DNA of 42,944 nucleotides from a virus. The position numbers and the translations under genes are program-made. Under the pieces are notes generated by a model, which ran no database searches, was not told the DNA's origin, and saw only the letters and a program-made list of their open reading frames with translations. Positions 8,931 through 15,438 of this stretch are shown here, one piece after another; the stretch's first letter is position 1, and every line of letters starts with the position of its first letter. The DNA lies in the IMG/VR virus record IMGVR_UViG_3300031707_000046, positions 1 to 42,944 of that record; one strand, written 5' to 3'.

Positions 8931-9488
8931 TTAGATTCCGAGCTCGGTCGACCCGGCGGGCATCCCGGCGCGTCCGAAATCGCCCACCTCGCCGCTTTCC
9001 TGGGAGACGAAGACGAGGAACGAGATCGGGAAGACCCTCTGCGTCGACCGGTCCCAGGTCAGCTCCCAGCCGGGGATCGGGACGGCCTTGTAGATCTCGA
9101 CCCATTCGCTCGGGTCCACGCTCACCGCATTGTTGCAGATCGGCTTGATCACGATCCGCTTCGCGTCGGCGTAGAGGTTGCATCCGGCCTGGTTCTTGAG
9201 CGCGATGTACTGGTAGGGTTCGGACCCGAGGATCCCGCCGGCGTTGAGCACCTCGTTGAGCTGGTCGAGCGTCGAGCGCGTCATCCGCGCCTCAAGCGTT
9301 GCTTCGGTCCCGCTGAAGATCGCGTCGACCGCGGCGTTCCCGAAGCGCTCCTCATAGATTTTCTCGACCGACGTGACGCCCTTGAAGGTCGTCGCGCCGA
9401 GGAAAGGGCCGAGATTCAGGGCTCCGGATTCGCCGTAGCCAAGAACGATCTCACAAGGTCCAAGGTCCTTGAACGGAAGTGCAGGCAT
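8931..9488 (-). CDS. Major tail tube protein
   Basis: 185 residues starting MPALPFKDLGPCEI, with GGAGG 5 bases upstream. Moderately sized, beta-rich and without low-complexity repeats: FKGVTSVEKIYEERFG, ATLEARMTRSTLDQLNEVL, PGWELTWDRSTQRVFPISF. These are features of siphovirus tube proteins (bacterial T6SS Hcp-like fold). It stands directly before the two chaperones and tape measure, the fixed position of this gene. The endonuclease gene upstream separates it from the tail-completion genes. Confidence 0.82.
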   Translation of the reverse strand: MPALPFKDLGPCEIVLGYGESGALNLGPFLGATTFKGVTSVEKIYEERFGNAAVDAIFSGTEATLEARMTRSTLDQLNEVLNAGGILGSEPYQYIALKNQAGCNLYADAKRIVIKPICNNAVSVDPSEWVEIYKAVPIPGWELTWDRSTQRVFPISFLVFVSQESGEVGDFGRAGMPAGSTELGI

Positions 9489-9518
9489 TTTTGCCTCCTA
9501 TGAAAGATTTATAGAAAT

Positions 9519-9536
9519 AGCCGAAGGCGGCTTTTT
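9519..9536 (+). terminator. Small hairpin with T run
   Basis: AGCCG-AAGG-CGGCT followed by TTTT on the plus strand. It lies between the tail-tube start and the HNH endonuclease promoter. It could stop plus-strand transcripts, or act as a stem in the minus-strand mRNA. Weak. Confidence 0.35.
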
Positions 9537-9563
9537 CCATATCGAATTTAGATATATATTTAT

Positions 9564-9593
9564 TTGACTTTTCTTTACCTATTAAAGTATAAT
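9564..9593 (+). promoter_or_regulatory. Near-consensus sigma70 promoter for the HNH endonuclease gene
   Basis: -35 TTGACT at 9564-9569, 18-bp spacer, -10 TATAAT at 9588-9593, then a purine-rich leader with GCAGGAA ahead of ATG 9613. The surrounding DNA is much more AT-rich than the phage genes. Confidence 0.75.
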
Positions 9594-9612
9594 TAAAGCA
9601 GGAAAAATAGAC

Positions 9613-10143
9613 ATGAACACAATCAAAAAACCGCATCCGCTGGCAGGAATTCCAAAGTCTGACGAACACAAAATAAAGATCAGTCAAACACTTATGGGCA
9701 GAAAAGCATCCGCTGAAACTCGCAAGAAAATGAGCAAATCTCATAAAGGGAGGCATCATACCCTGGAAACGATCAGGAAGATCCGCGAGTCGAATCTCGG
9801 ACAAAAACGGCCCGAGTCGATGAAGGCGAAAGAAAGTGGAGCGAATCATTACAACTGGAAGGGCGGAATTAGAAGAAGAATGGGATACATTCAGAGATAC
9901 GCTCCCGATCATCCTTTTGCAAAAAAGAGATATGTATATGAACATCGTCTTATAGTTGAAAAACAAATTGGGAGATTTCTTAAACCCAAAGAACACGTCC
10001 ATCACATTAATGGAAATAAAACTGATAACCGCGTCGAAAACCTTATGGCCTTTGTGTCCAATGGCGCGCATATTTATTTTGAAAATTGCGGAAAGATTCG
10101 CCCTGCTGATATTCTTTTTGATGGTCGAAATCTTTCTCATTAG
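9613..10143 (+). CDS. Free-standing HNH homing endonuclease with NUMOD3 repeats
   Basis: 176 residues. Three NUMOD3 DNA-binding motifs lie near residues 16-30, 33-47 and 50-64 (SDEHKIKISQTLMGRK; SAETRKKMSKSHKG; TLETIRKIRESNLGQ). The HNH domain follows: RHRL-type His near 111, then HVHHINGNKTDNRVENL at 128-144, typical of intron/intergenic homing nucleases (HNH_3). The gene is AT-rich and opposite to every neighbour. Its stop overlaps the stop of the upstream tail-terminator gene by 4 bases. It would cut unoccupied alleles between the tail-terminator and tail-tube genes and spread by repair copying. Confidence 0.92.
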   Translation: MNTIKKPHPLAGIPKSDEHKIKISQTLMGRKASAETRKKMSKSHKGRHHTLETIRKIRESNLGQKRPESMKAKESGANHYNWKGGIRRRMGYIQRYAPDHPFAKKRYVYEHRLIVEKQIGRFLKPKEHVHHINGNKTDNRVENLMAFVSNGAHIYFENCGKIRPADILFDGRNLSH

Positions 10144-10583
10144 GATCCACTTTCTCTGCTCCCGCATGAACCCAAGGCGCATCGAAAAATAAAATTACAG
10201 GAAAATTCGTGCCTCTCGTTCGCGTCCTGGCCGATGTATTGCGGGATCGCCAGCGCGTCGACCGCGTAGACGATGTAGCTGCCGCTGCCATCCTCGAAGG
10301 GGAGCGTCCAGCCGGCGGTCCCATGGAGCGCCTGGTAGACGGTCCAGGTGATGTCGCGCGCCTCAAAGTACTTCTTCGGGGCGCCGCGGCCGACGGCCTG
10401 GATGAGGACGTCCGCGCGGTCGGGGAGCTCGGGGACCGTGGCCCCGCCCCCGGACTCGGCGATGAGGACGCAGCGATCTGGCGCGTTCGGCAGCCGGTGT
10501 CCGACCTGGAGGATCCCCAGGCCATCGGGCTGCATGGCGAGACCCGTCAGACCCTCGATCAGCGTGCAGATTTCCTTCAGCAT
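10140..10583 (-). CDS. Tail terminator / minor capsid-like protein
   Basis: 147 residues starting MLKEICTLIEGLTGL, with GGGGGAT before the ATG. Size, position (third of three small neck genes before the tail tube) and motifs (DRADVLIQAVGRGAP, YIVYAVDALAIPQYIG) fit the tail terminator/minor capsid family. The last ~19 residues, after HEFSCNFIF, are encoded by suddenly AT-rich DNA next to the endonuclease, so the natural C-terminus was probably replaced or extended when the endonuclease gene arrived. Confidence 0.75.
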   Translation of the reverse strand: MLKEICTLIEGLTGLAMQPDGLGILQVGHRLPNAPDRCVLIAESGGGATVPELPDRADVLIQAVGRGAPKKYFEARDITWTVYQALHGTAGWTLPFEDGSGSYIVYAVDALAIPQYIGQDANERHEFSCNFIFRCALGSCGSRESGS

Positions 10584-10584
10584 C

Positions 10585-11001
10585 TTATCCCCCGAGCCTC
10601 AATCGCAGATACTCCGCCATGACGGCGAGATATCTCCCTGAGTTTCGGGCCATCTTCGACTCCAAATACTTCGGCCCGGATCCCGGGAGCGTCCAGCCGG
10701 GCGGATACATTTCCGCGCCGAACCCGATCCCGTAAAAGAGCTCGTGGAGCCGCGCCGCGTAGCAGATGTTGAAACCGGCGACGACCGAGATCTCGCCCGG
10801 CGTCGCGACGACCTCCGAGACCTGGGCCGACCCGCGCAGGTGGCCCTCCTTGAATGGCGCGTATGGCTTCTCGTAGAGCCCATCCCGGAGCAGCGCATTC
10901 CCAGCGGCGAACATGCCCCGGCTAAGGTCGTCCGGGACGGCGCCCTCGACGAGCCGCCGGAACCCCGCCTCGAAGTTCGCCATGTCGATCGTAAAGCCCA
11001 T
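10585..11001 (-). CDS. Neck protein, HK97 gp10-like
   Basis: 138 residues from ATG 11001 (MGFTIDMANFEAGFRRL), preceded by GGAGAG. The N-terminal helix followed by a region with LRGSAQVSEVVATPGE, then VVAGFNICYAARLHELFYG, is the signature look of the HK97 gp10-family tail-completion/neck proteins (typically 110-160 residues). It is second in the joining cluster after the head-closure gene. The longer open frame to 11226 is not coding. Confidence 0.8.
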   Translation of the reverse strand: MGFTIDMANFEAGFRRLVEGAVPDDLSRGMFAAGNALLRDGLYEKPYAPFKEGHLRGSAQVSEVVATPGEISVVAGFNICYAARLHELFYGIGFGAEMYPPGWTLPGSGPKYLESKMARNSGRYLAVMAEYLRLRLGG

Positions 11002-11009
11002 CTTCTCTC

Positions 11010-11336
11010 CTATGCCAGGAAGACCTGGTATATCCTCGGGTGCTTGAGCGCCGCCGGCTCGGCGATCGTGATGATCGTGCGCTCGAGCACGTTGTCGATG
11101 ATCATCCGGTCCTTGTGGTCGAGCGTCCGGCCGAGCGCCAGGTCCGTCCTCCGGATCGGGAGCCGGACGTTGACCTGCGACGCGACCTCCTCGCCCGCCA
11201 GCGACGGGACGAGGACGGTCTTCCACTCGACATAACCTCGGACGTCAACGCGCGTCGGCGTCTTCGGCTCACCCCACTCGTCGTTCCCCTCCCACTTGAG
11301 GATGACGATGGGATGGATGCAGATCGCGTTTATCAT
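11010..11336 (-). CDS. Head closure / head-tail joining protein
   Basis: 108 residues, starting at an ATG that shares its A with the TGA of the upstream minor head gene. The small beta-barrel-like sequence (IVILKWEGNDEWGEP, TRVDVRGYVEWKTVLV, DHKDRMIIDNVLERTIITI) is typical of head-closure proteins such as SPP1 gp16-type and lambda FII-like joiners. Position between the head and the gp10-like gene supports it. Confidence 0.75.
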   Translation of the reverse strand: MINAICIHPIVILKWEGNDEWGEPKTPTRVDVRGYVEWKTVLVPSLAGEEVASQVNVRLPIRRTDLALGRTLDHKDRMIIDNVLERTIITIAEPAALKHPRIYQVFLA

Positions 11337-13027
11337 CAGAGCCCCCTCGCCCGGACGTTCCTCTCGGCCTCCGACGTCGGGAGGATCGAGTGGAGGCAGT
11401 TGCTTGACAATATCCCATTGGCAAGATATAATGAGGTTGTCGTCTGGAAGTCATAAACAAAACCATGAAACGAATTAATGTGGATATCGACAAGGCGATC
11501 GAACTCTATAAGTCCGGGCTTTTGATGAGTGAGATCGCCAGGAAATTCGGCGTTCATTGGATGGTTATCAGAAAGCGGCTGATTGAGTCCGGCGTTACCT
11601 TGCGCCCCCTCTCGGAGGTTCAGCGCATCAAAATGTCCCGCGCGACGAAGGAAGAACGGGCTAGGCAAACGAAACCCGCCCATGATGCCGTCCGCGGCAT
11701 GCGCCGTACGATGGAAGACCTCTGCAAGCGGGCCAAGGGAAAAGAAATCAGACAAAGCCACGCGAGTCGAATTGAAAACATCGCCATTGAGCGCCTGGAA
11801 TCCCGCGGGTTTAATTGCGTCCCGCAAAAAGCCATTGGTCCCTATAATGTCGATATTGCCATCACAAAACCGCCCATCGCCGTGGAGATATTCGGGGGCA
11901 GTTGGCATACTTCGGCTCGTCATGCCGCTCGTTTTCGCAAGAGAACTGATTATCTTCTCGACCAAGGTTGGCTTCCTGTTTTCATCTGGGTTATCAGAGA
12001 CTATCCGCTGGAAATCGGGGCAATAGAATACATCGTCGCCCTTGCGAAGAAGATGCGCCGGAGCAAAACCATGGGGCGTCAAGAGCATATGATTTTTGGT
12101 AACGGACAGCCGGCCCGAGTTGGCAAACGTAAGTTCAATGGCCTCCCCGTGATACTGCGCCCTAATGCCCGCGATGATTCCACCGGGCGTTATAAGCCGG
12201 GTTCCTGGTAAAACGCAGTTTGGGTGGAACGGCGTCCACTCCTCGAGCTTCGGGTATCTCGGGTGGTCCCCGGAAATTGAATAGACCTGCCCCTCGAAGG
12301 AAAGGCAGATCAGGCAGTCCGTCCCGTGCGAGGAGACCTCGACGAGGTCGTTCTCGTAGACCCCGCAGGTGTCGATCGTCGCCCTCGTCTGGGCCTCCCG
12401 GAGCGTCGTCCGGGCGACCATCTTCGCGTATTTCCCGAGGTTGTACATCCGCTTGACGCCGTCCTTGCCGACGATCTCGATGAAGTCCTCGTCGCCGACA
12501 AGGACGGTGAGCCGGTCCCGGATGAGCTTCATGAGGGCGGCCCGGGAGAGCTCGCGCTTGACCGCCTCCCTGGCAAGTTCGTCAAGGAATTCCTCGTCCT
12601 CGCGGTAGCTGAACTCCTGGACCTTCGCCGGCGCGCCCCGGATCGTCCGGGCGGCCATGAGGCTGATCGTCACGTAGCGCTCGACCGTCCTCATGATCGA
12701 TCCGGTCGCCTCGAGGATCGTCGTCTCGACGGCCTGCTCGACGGCCTCGGGGCCGGAGAGCGCGGGAAGTTTGCCCGCCGGCTGGTGCTTGTCGATCCTC
12801 CAGAGGATTCTCCTCGCCTCGCGCTGGCCGCGGGCGTACTGCTCGCGCGCGGTGGATTGCGCCCAACGGCCGGAGATGGCGTTGAGGTAGGAGACGACGC
12901 GGCGCGCCTTCCGCTTCAGCTCCTCGGCCTCGGCGATGTCGAACGTCTCCGAGTCGGCCGCGAGGAGGATCTTCCTCAGCTCATGGCCGGCCGCCGCGTA
13001 GGTCCGCTGGAGGTCAACATACCTCAT
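11336..13027 (-). CDS. Minor head protein (MuF type) interrupted by an in-frame intein
   Basis: 563-residue precursor from ATG 13027 (MRYVDLQRTYAAAG) behind GGGGAGG. The N-extein (270 residues) is a helical head-morphogenesis protein ending in the metal-binding-like block TDCLICLSFEGQVY...WTPFHPN. The intein starts at Cys 271, and after 273 residues the 20-residue C-extein resumes with CLHSILPTSE. The joined motif HPN-CLHS is the conserved Cys/His end of phage MuF/SPP1 gp7-like proteins, so splicing would restore a 290-residue protein. Its place differs from many phages, where it follows the portal directly; here decoration, capsid and glyco genes intervene. Unspliced protein would lack an intact Cys/His motif. 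Confidence 0.9.
   Translation of the reverse strand: MRYVDLQRTYAAAGHELRKILLAADSETFDIAEAEELKRKARRVVSYLNAISGRWAQSTAREQYARGQREARRILWRIDKHQPAGKLPALSGPEAVEQAVETTILEATGSIMRTVERYVTISLMAARTIRGAPAKVQEFSYREDEEFLDELAREAVKRELSRAALMKLIRDRLTVLVGDEDFIEIVGKDGVKRMYNLGKYAKMVARTTLREAQTRATIDTCGVYENDLVEVSSHGTDCLICLSFEGQVYSISGDHPRYPKLEEWTPFHPNCVLPGTRLITPGGIIAGIRAQYHGEAIELTFANSGRLSVTKNHMLLTPHGFAPAHLLRKGDDVFYCPDFQRIVSDNPDENRKPTLVEKIISSLAKTSGMTSRSMPTAPEYLHGDGRFCDGNIDIIGTNGFLRDAIKPAGFQALNGDVFNSTRVALSDFFSLGPLAEVFHRTAHAADGIMGGFRLPSPFFLRRAGHFDALNLREGAQGNAGLNQPLSDNHPMNAEFPGDLTHQKPGLIEFDRLVDIHINSFHGFVYDFQTTTSLYLANGILSSNCLHSILPTSEAERNVRARGL
11404..11432 (+). promoter_or_regulatory. Perfect-consensus sigma70 promoter antisense to intein blocks F/G
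   Basis: TTGACA at 11404-11409, exactly 17 bp, TATAAT at 11427-11432. A start near 11439 would leave a ~25-base leader with GGAAG at 11446-11450 before ATG 11465. It points into the nested endonuclease gene. The same bases encode the intein residues S-L-Y-L-A-N-G-I-L-S-S on the minus strand. Confidence 0.85.
11465..12211 (+). CDS. Vsr-like (EDxHD/DUF559-type) homing endonuclease nested antisense in the intein
   Basis: 248 residues. Residues 9-40 form a helix-turn-helix (DKAIELYKSGLLMSEIARKF). Residues 102-178 hold a Vsr/PD-(D/E)XK-like nuclease core: E104, YNVDIAI (D130), IAVEIFGGSWH (E141, H148), RTDYLLDQGWLPVFIWV. The C-terminal ~60 residues are low in recognisable motifs and are the complement of intein blocks A/B. 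The gene lies wholly inside the intein (11399-12217): its ATG is opposite intein residue 251, its TAA opposite Leu3 (TTA). Codons of both strands are in register. Expected role: cutting intein-free minor-head genes so the intein is copied in. Similar nucleases are known next to split inteins; here the intein frame stays open. Confidence 0.9.
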   Translation: MKRINVDIDKAIELYKSGLLMSEIARKFGVHWMVIRKRLIESGVTLRPLSEVQRIKMSRATKEERARQTKPAHDAVRGMRRTMEDLCKRAKGKEIRQSHASRIENIAIERLESRGFNCVPQKAIGPYNVDIAITKPPIAVEIFGGSWHTSARHAARFRKRTDYLLDQGWLPVFIWVIRDYPLEIGAIEYIVALAKKMRRSKTMGRQEHMIFGNGQPARVGKRKFNGLPVILRPNARDDSTGRYKPGSW

Positions 13028-13494
13028 CTGAACCTCCCCACCTTCACGCTCGCCTTCCGCTCCTCGTCGCGGCCCATGTCGCAGACCGCGATGTAGGGCC
13101 CGTCGACGGACCAGGGCGCGAGGATCGCGATAACGGCCGGCGGGACCGGGAGGTCCATGAGCGCGGCCTCGGAGTACCTCTCCTTGATCGCCGTCTCCTC
13201 GATGACGGCCTGGGCCTGGAGCCCCTTCCGGACGTCCTCGTCCTCGAGGTGGACGGCGAGGTAGTAGGCCATCTCGGCGTTCGCGATCCGGAGCTTTACG
13301 AGCTCCGCCGGCGTCGCCGTCGCGTAGGTCGGCAGTCCCGTCCAGCGCGGGTCGTAGTAGATCCGGTTGTAGGCCATCCTCGCGACCTTCGTCTTCCTCG
13401 CCGGCACCAGCGAGTCCCAGGCGCTCGTCTCGAGCCGCTCGTCGGTGAAGTACGCGTCCGCGTCCGTGATGTCGGCGAACCATCCCTCGCTCAT
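13024..13494 (-). CDS. Head-tail adaptor (gp6-like) protein
   Basis: 156 residues from ATG 13494 (MSEGWFADITDADAYF), behind GGGAGG. The pattern 'ADAYFTDERLETSAWDSL' then 'VARMAYNRIYYDPRWTGL' and a helical middle is typical of the head-tail connector/gp6-like and DnaT-like phage adaptor family, which assembles under the portal. It overlaps the following MuF gene start by 4 bases. The open frame to 14286 upstream is noise. Confidence 0.72.
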   Translation of the reverse strand: MSEGWFADITDADAYFTDERLETSAWDSLVPARKTKVARMAYNRIYYDPRWTGLPTYATATPAELVKLRIANAEMAYYLAVHLEDEDVRKGLQAQAVIEETAIKERYSEAALMDLPVPPAVIAILAPWSVDGPYIAVCDMGRDEERKASVKVGRFR

Positions 13495-14072
13495 CTTGCA
13501 CCTCCCGACCGGAAGTCGATGACCGCGTAGAAGAACCTGCCCTCGGAAAGGATCCGGACCCGCCCCATCCCCTCGAGGAGCTCCATGAGGGTCTCCCGGG
13601 TGTACGCCCTGAGGTGCCCGGGGTCCTTCACCCGAACGTTCGGCGTCGTGATGACGATCCGCCGGCGCGCCAGGAGGAGCAGGCCGCGCACGAAAGCGAC
13701 GTCGTCCTCGACGTGCTCGATGACCTCCGAGCAGACGACGGAGTCGAACGTCCGACCGCGGGCAGCCGCGAGCATGTCGTGGTCCGGGGCGTAGAAGAAC
13801 GGGTACTGCGGGAACCTCCTCCGGGCCTCGAGGACCGCGCCCTCGTCGAAGTCCATGCCCGTCCAGGTCGCGGGCCGGAACCTTGCCATGTGGTCCGTCG
13901 AATGGCCGAAAGCGCAGCCGACGTCGATGAACTCCGAGGCCTCCGGGTCCGTCTTGTTCCCGAGGCAGAGGTCCGCGCAGCGCCGGAGCCGGACCTGGTG
14001 CTTCTGCGCGAGGAGGTTCCGCCAGACCTTGTTCGGCCGCCAGTGGGTTTCGATGTACTGTTTCGCGTTCAT
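13491..14072 (-). CDS. SAM-dependent methyltransferase (class I)
   Basis: 193 residues. Motif I is SEFIDVGCAFGHSTD (residues 46-60), motif II-like WTGMDFDEGAVLEAR, motif IV-like FDSVVCSEVIEHVEDD, then LARRRIVITTPN. This is the small-molecule/sugar methyltransferase type (Methyltransf_11/23), not a DNA methylase: no NPPY/PPCQ motif. It ends a run of sugar-transfer genes with 4-base overlaps, so it probably methylates a glycan or its carrier protein. Confidence 0.88.
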   Translation of the reverse strand: MNAKQYIETHWRPNKVWRNLLAQKHQVRLRRCADLCLGNKTDPEASEFIDVGCAFGHSTDHMARFRPATWTGMDFDEGAVLEARRRFPQYPFFYAPDHDMLAAARGRTFDSVVCSEVIEHVEDDVAFVRGLLLLARRRIVITTPNVRVKDPGHLRAYTRETLMELLEGMGRVRILSEGRFFYAVIDFRSGGAR

Positions 14073-14773
14073 CGGACGACTCCCATGGAGAAGCGCCTCG
14101 CGATCCCGGCCGGGTCCGCGACGGGCCCCTTGACGTAGCGCATCCGTAGCGAGCTCGAGGTGTTCGAATCGTGGAGGAGGACGCAGAACTGGCCGGCGGC
14201 GAGCTCCCTGGGGTTTGCGTCGATGACGGCCCTGTGCGTCGGGTGCCGCTTGTCGCGGTCGAAGCGGACCAAGGATTTTGGGTCAAACCGGTGCGCGAAG
14301 AACGGCCCCGAGCCGATCGTGTCGTAACCGTAGAAGCGCCCGCGGCGGGCGTCCAGGGCGTAGCCGCGCTTGAAGTACATCCACTCCGCCGGGCAGTCCA
14401 TCATGAGCACGCCGGCCGTCCGGCTGTACATGTCGTCGTTGTCGATCAGCGCCAGGACGACCTCGTCATAGGCCCGGAGGCGTTCGAGCACCGGGCCGTC
14501 CTCGTAGCAGTAGACGACGCGCTCGTCCCGGAGGAGGGGCAGCCTCGCCTCGGTCAAGTGCCGGAGCGCAGGATCGAGGAGGATGATGTAGAGGAAGTCG
14601 GCATGGACCTGGCCGAGGATGCTCGGGAGGTTGTAGCGCGCGAAGAGGTTAACCCGCTGAACCGTCCAGCCCGCGGTCCTCACGGGATGGACGGTCCCAG
14701 CCGGCTTGTCCCGCAGGAGCCGCGCGGACTGGTAGCTGTTGAACGCGGTCCAGAACACGAGCTTCCTGTTCAT
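14069..14773 (-). CDS. Glycosyltransferase, rhamnosyltransferase-like
   Basis: 234 residues from ATG 14773 (MNRKLVFWTAFNSYQSARLL). It contains the metal-binding DNDD motif (LALIDNDDMYS) and resembles the 'putative rhamnosyl transferase' family, with an N-terminal sugar-nucleotide-binding half and EDGPVLERLRAYDEV before the DxD-like motif. Overlaps both neighbours by 4 bases. Acts presumably on a surface glycan or on virion protein. Confidence 0.75.
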   Translation of the reverse strand: MNRKLVFWTAFNSYQSARLLRDKPAGTVHPVRTAGWTVQRVNLFARYNLPSILGQVHADFLYIILLDPALRHLTEARLPLLRDERVVYCYEDGPVLERLRAYDEVVLALIDNDDMYSRTAGVLMMDCPAEWMYFKRGYALDARRGRFYGYDTIGSGPFFAHRFDPKSLVRFDRDKRHPTHRAVIDANPRELAAGQFCVLLHDSNTSSSLRMRYVKGPVADPAGIARRFSMGVVR

Positions 14774-15438
14774 CCGACCACTCCGTCCGGCCGCTTGTAG
14801 TTCCGGACCCACCAATATTCGTAGAACTTCCGCCGGACCTGCCGGGCCTCGGCCGAATGGCAGAGCCGGCCCGCGTCCTTGCACTCCGGGAGGTTCGAGA
14901 ACTTGTCGGTCGGGATGACAAACTTCGGGGCGTTCCGGTGGCAGCGCATCTGCCAGAAGAGGTCCTCGACCTCGGTCGCGCATCCGTTGAGGTCCATCGG
15001 GAGGAAGGCGCGCGGGGAGCAGGTGATCACGCCGCAGAAGTCGACGCGGAGCGGCTTGGCGACGTGCTTCCCGCAGTAGAGCGTCGTGTTCCGATAGTAG
15101 TCCCGGCCCTGGAATGTCCGGCCGTGGATCCCCAGGATCGCCGGCCCAAGCGCCGTGGCGTACCTGACGAAGTCCGCGGCCAGCCCAGGCTTCGGGACGA
15201 TGTCGTCGTCCGCCTTGATGACCAGGTCCCCGGATGTTAGTGTGGCCACCGCGTGGCGGACCCTGTTCCCGGGGTCCGGGGCGAAGCGGACGTAGTGGAC
15301 GCCGACCGGCAGGTCCCGGATGGGCGGCCTCGAGCAGTCGCAGAGCCAGACGTCCGGCGTCTCCCTGAGCCAGGCCGAGAGGATTTCCGCTATATGCTCC
15401 CTCCTCCGGTACGTCACGACGACGGCGGATATGCTCAT
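14770..15438 (-). CDS. Glycosyltransferase family 2-like
   Basis: 222 residues starting MSISAVVVTYRRREHIAEIL, the standard GT-A start. The catalytic-metal motif KADDDIVPKPG is at about residues 75-85 and an acceptor-side VEDLFWQM follows. It is short compared with processive GT2 enzymes and has no membrane segment, so a soluble, single-sugar transferase is likely. Part of the five-gene sugar island. Confidence 0.85.
   Translation of the reverse strand: MSISAVVVTYRRREHIAEILSAWLRETPDVWLCDCSRPPIRDLPVGVHYVRFAPDPGNRVRHAVATLTSGDLVIKADDDIVPKPGLAADFVRYATALGPAILGIHGRTFQGRDYYRNTTLYCGKHVAKPLRVDFCGVITCSPRAFLPMDLNGCATEVEDLFWQMRCHRNAPKFVIPTDKFSNLPECKDAGRLCHSAEARQVRRKFYEYWWVRNYKRPDGVVG

Larger units (their letters stand above)
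11399..12217 (-). mobile_element. Intein (273 residues) in the minor head protein
   Basis: Block A is Cys1-VLPGTRLITPGG. Block B is GRLSVTKNHMLLTPHGF, with the T-x-x-H pair at 40 and 43. Blocks F/G are GFVYDFQTTTSLYLANGILSSN, followed by Cys+1. Penultimate residue is Ser, not the usual His. Residues ~65-235 have no LAGLIDADG or HNH endonuclease; this linker is the complement of an endonuclease gene on the other strand. Flanking exteins give HPN/C, a highly conserved site typical of intein homing. Confidence 0.92.

Noticed and set aside
9451-10182. 243-residue minus-strand open frame opposite the HNH endonuclease, also in codon register
   Set aside because: No splicing blocks, no continuity with either flanking tail gene, and lysine/serine/phenylalanine-rich noise. 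Unlike the intein case, nothing on this strand is recognisable.
13024-14286. Long versions of several minus-strand genes (for example 420-residue frame ending at 13024; 511-aa-type extensions at 14069-15445 and 19007-20554)
   Set aside because: Upstream parts overlap well-supported genes in other frames; ribosome sites mark the shorter internal starts.
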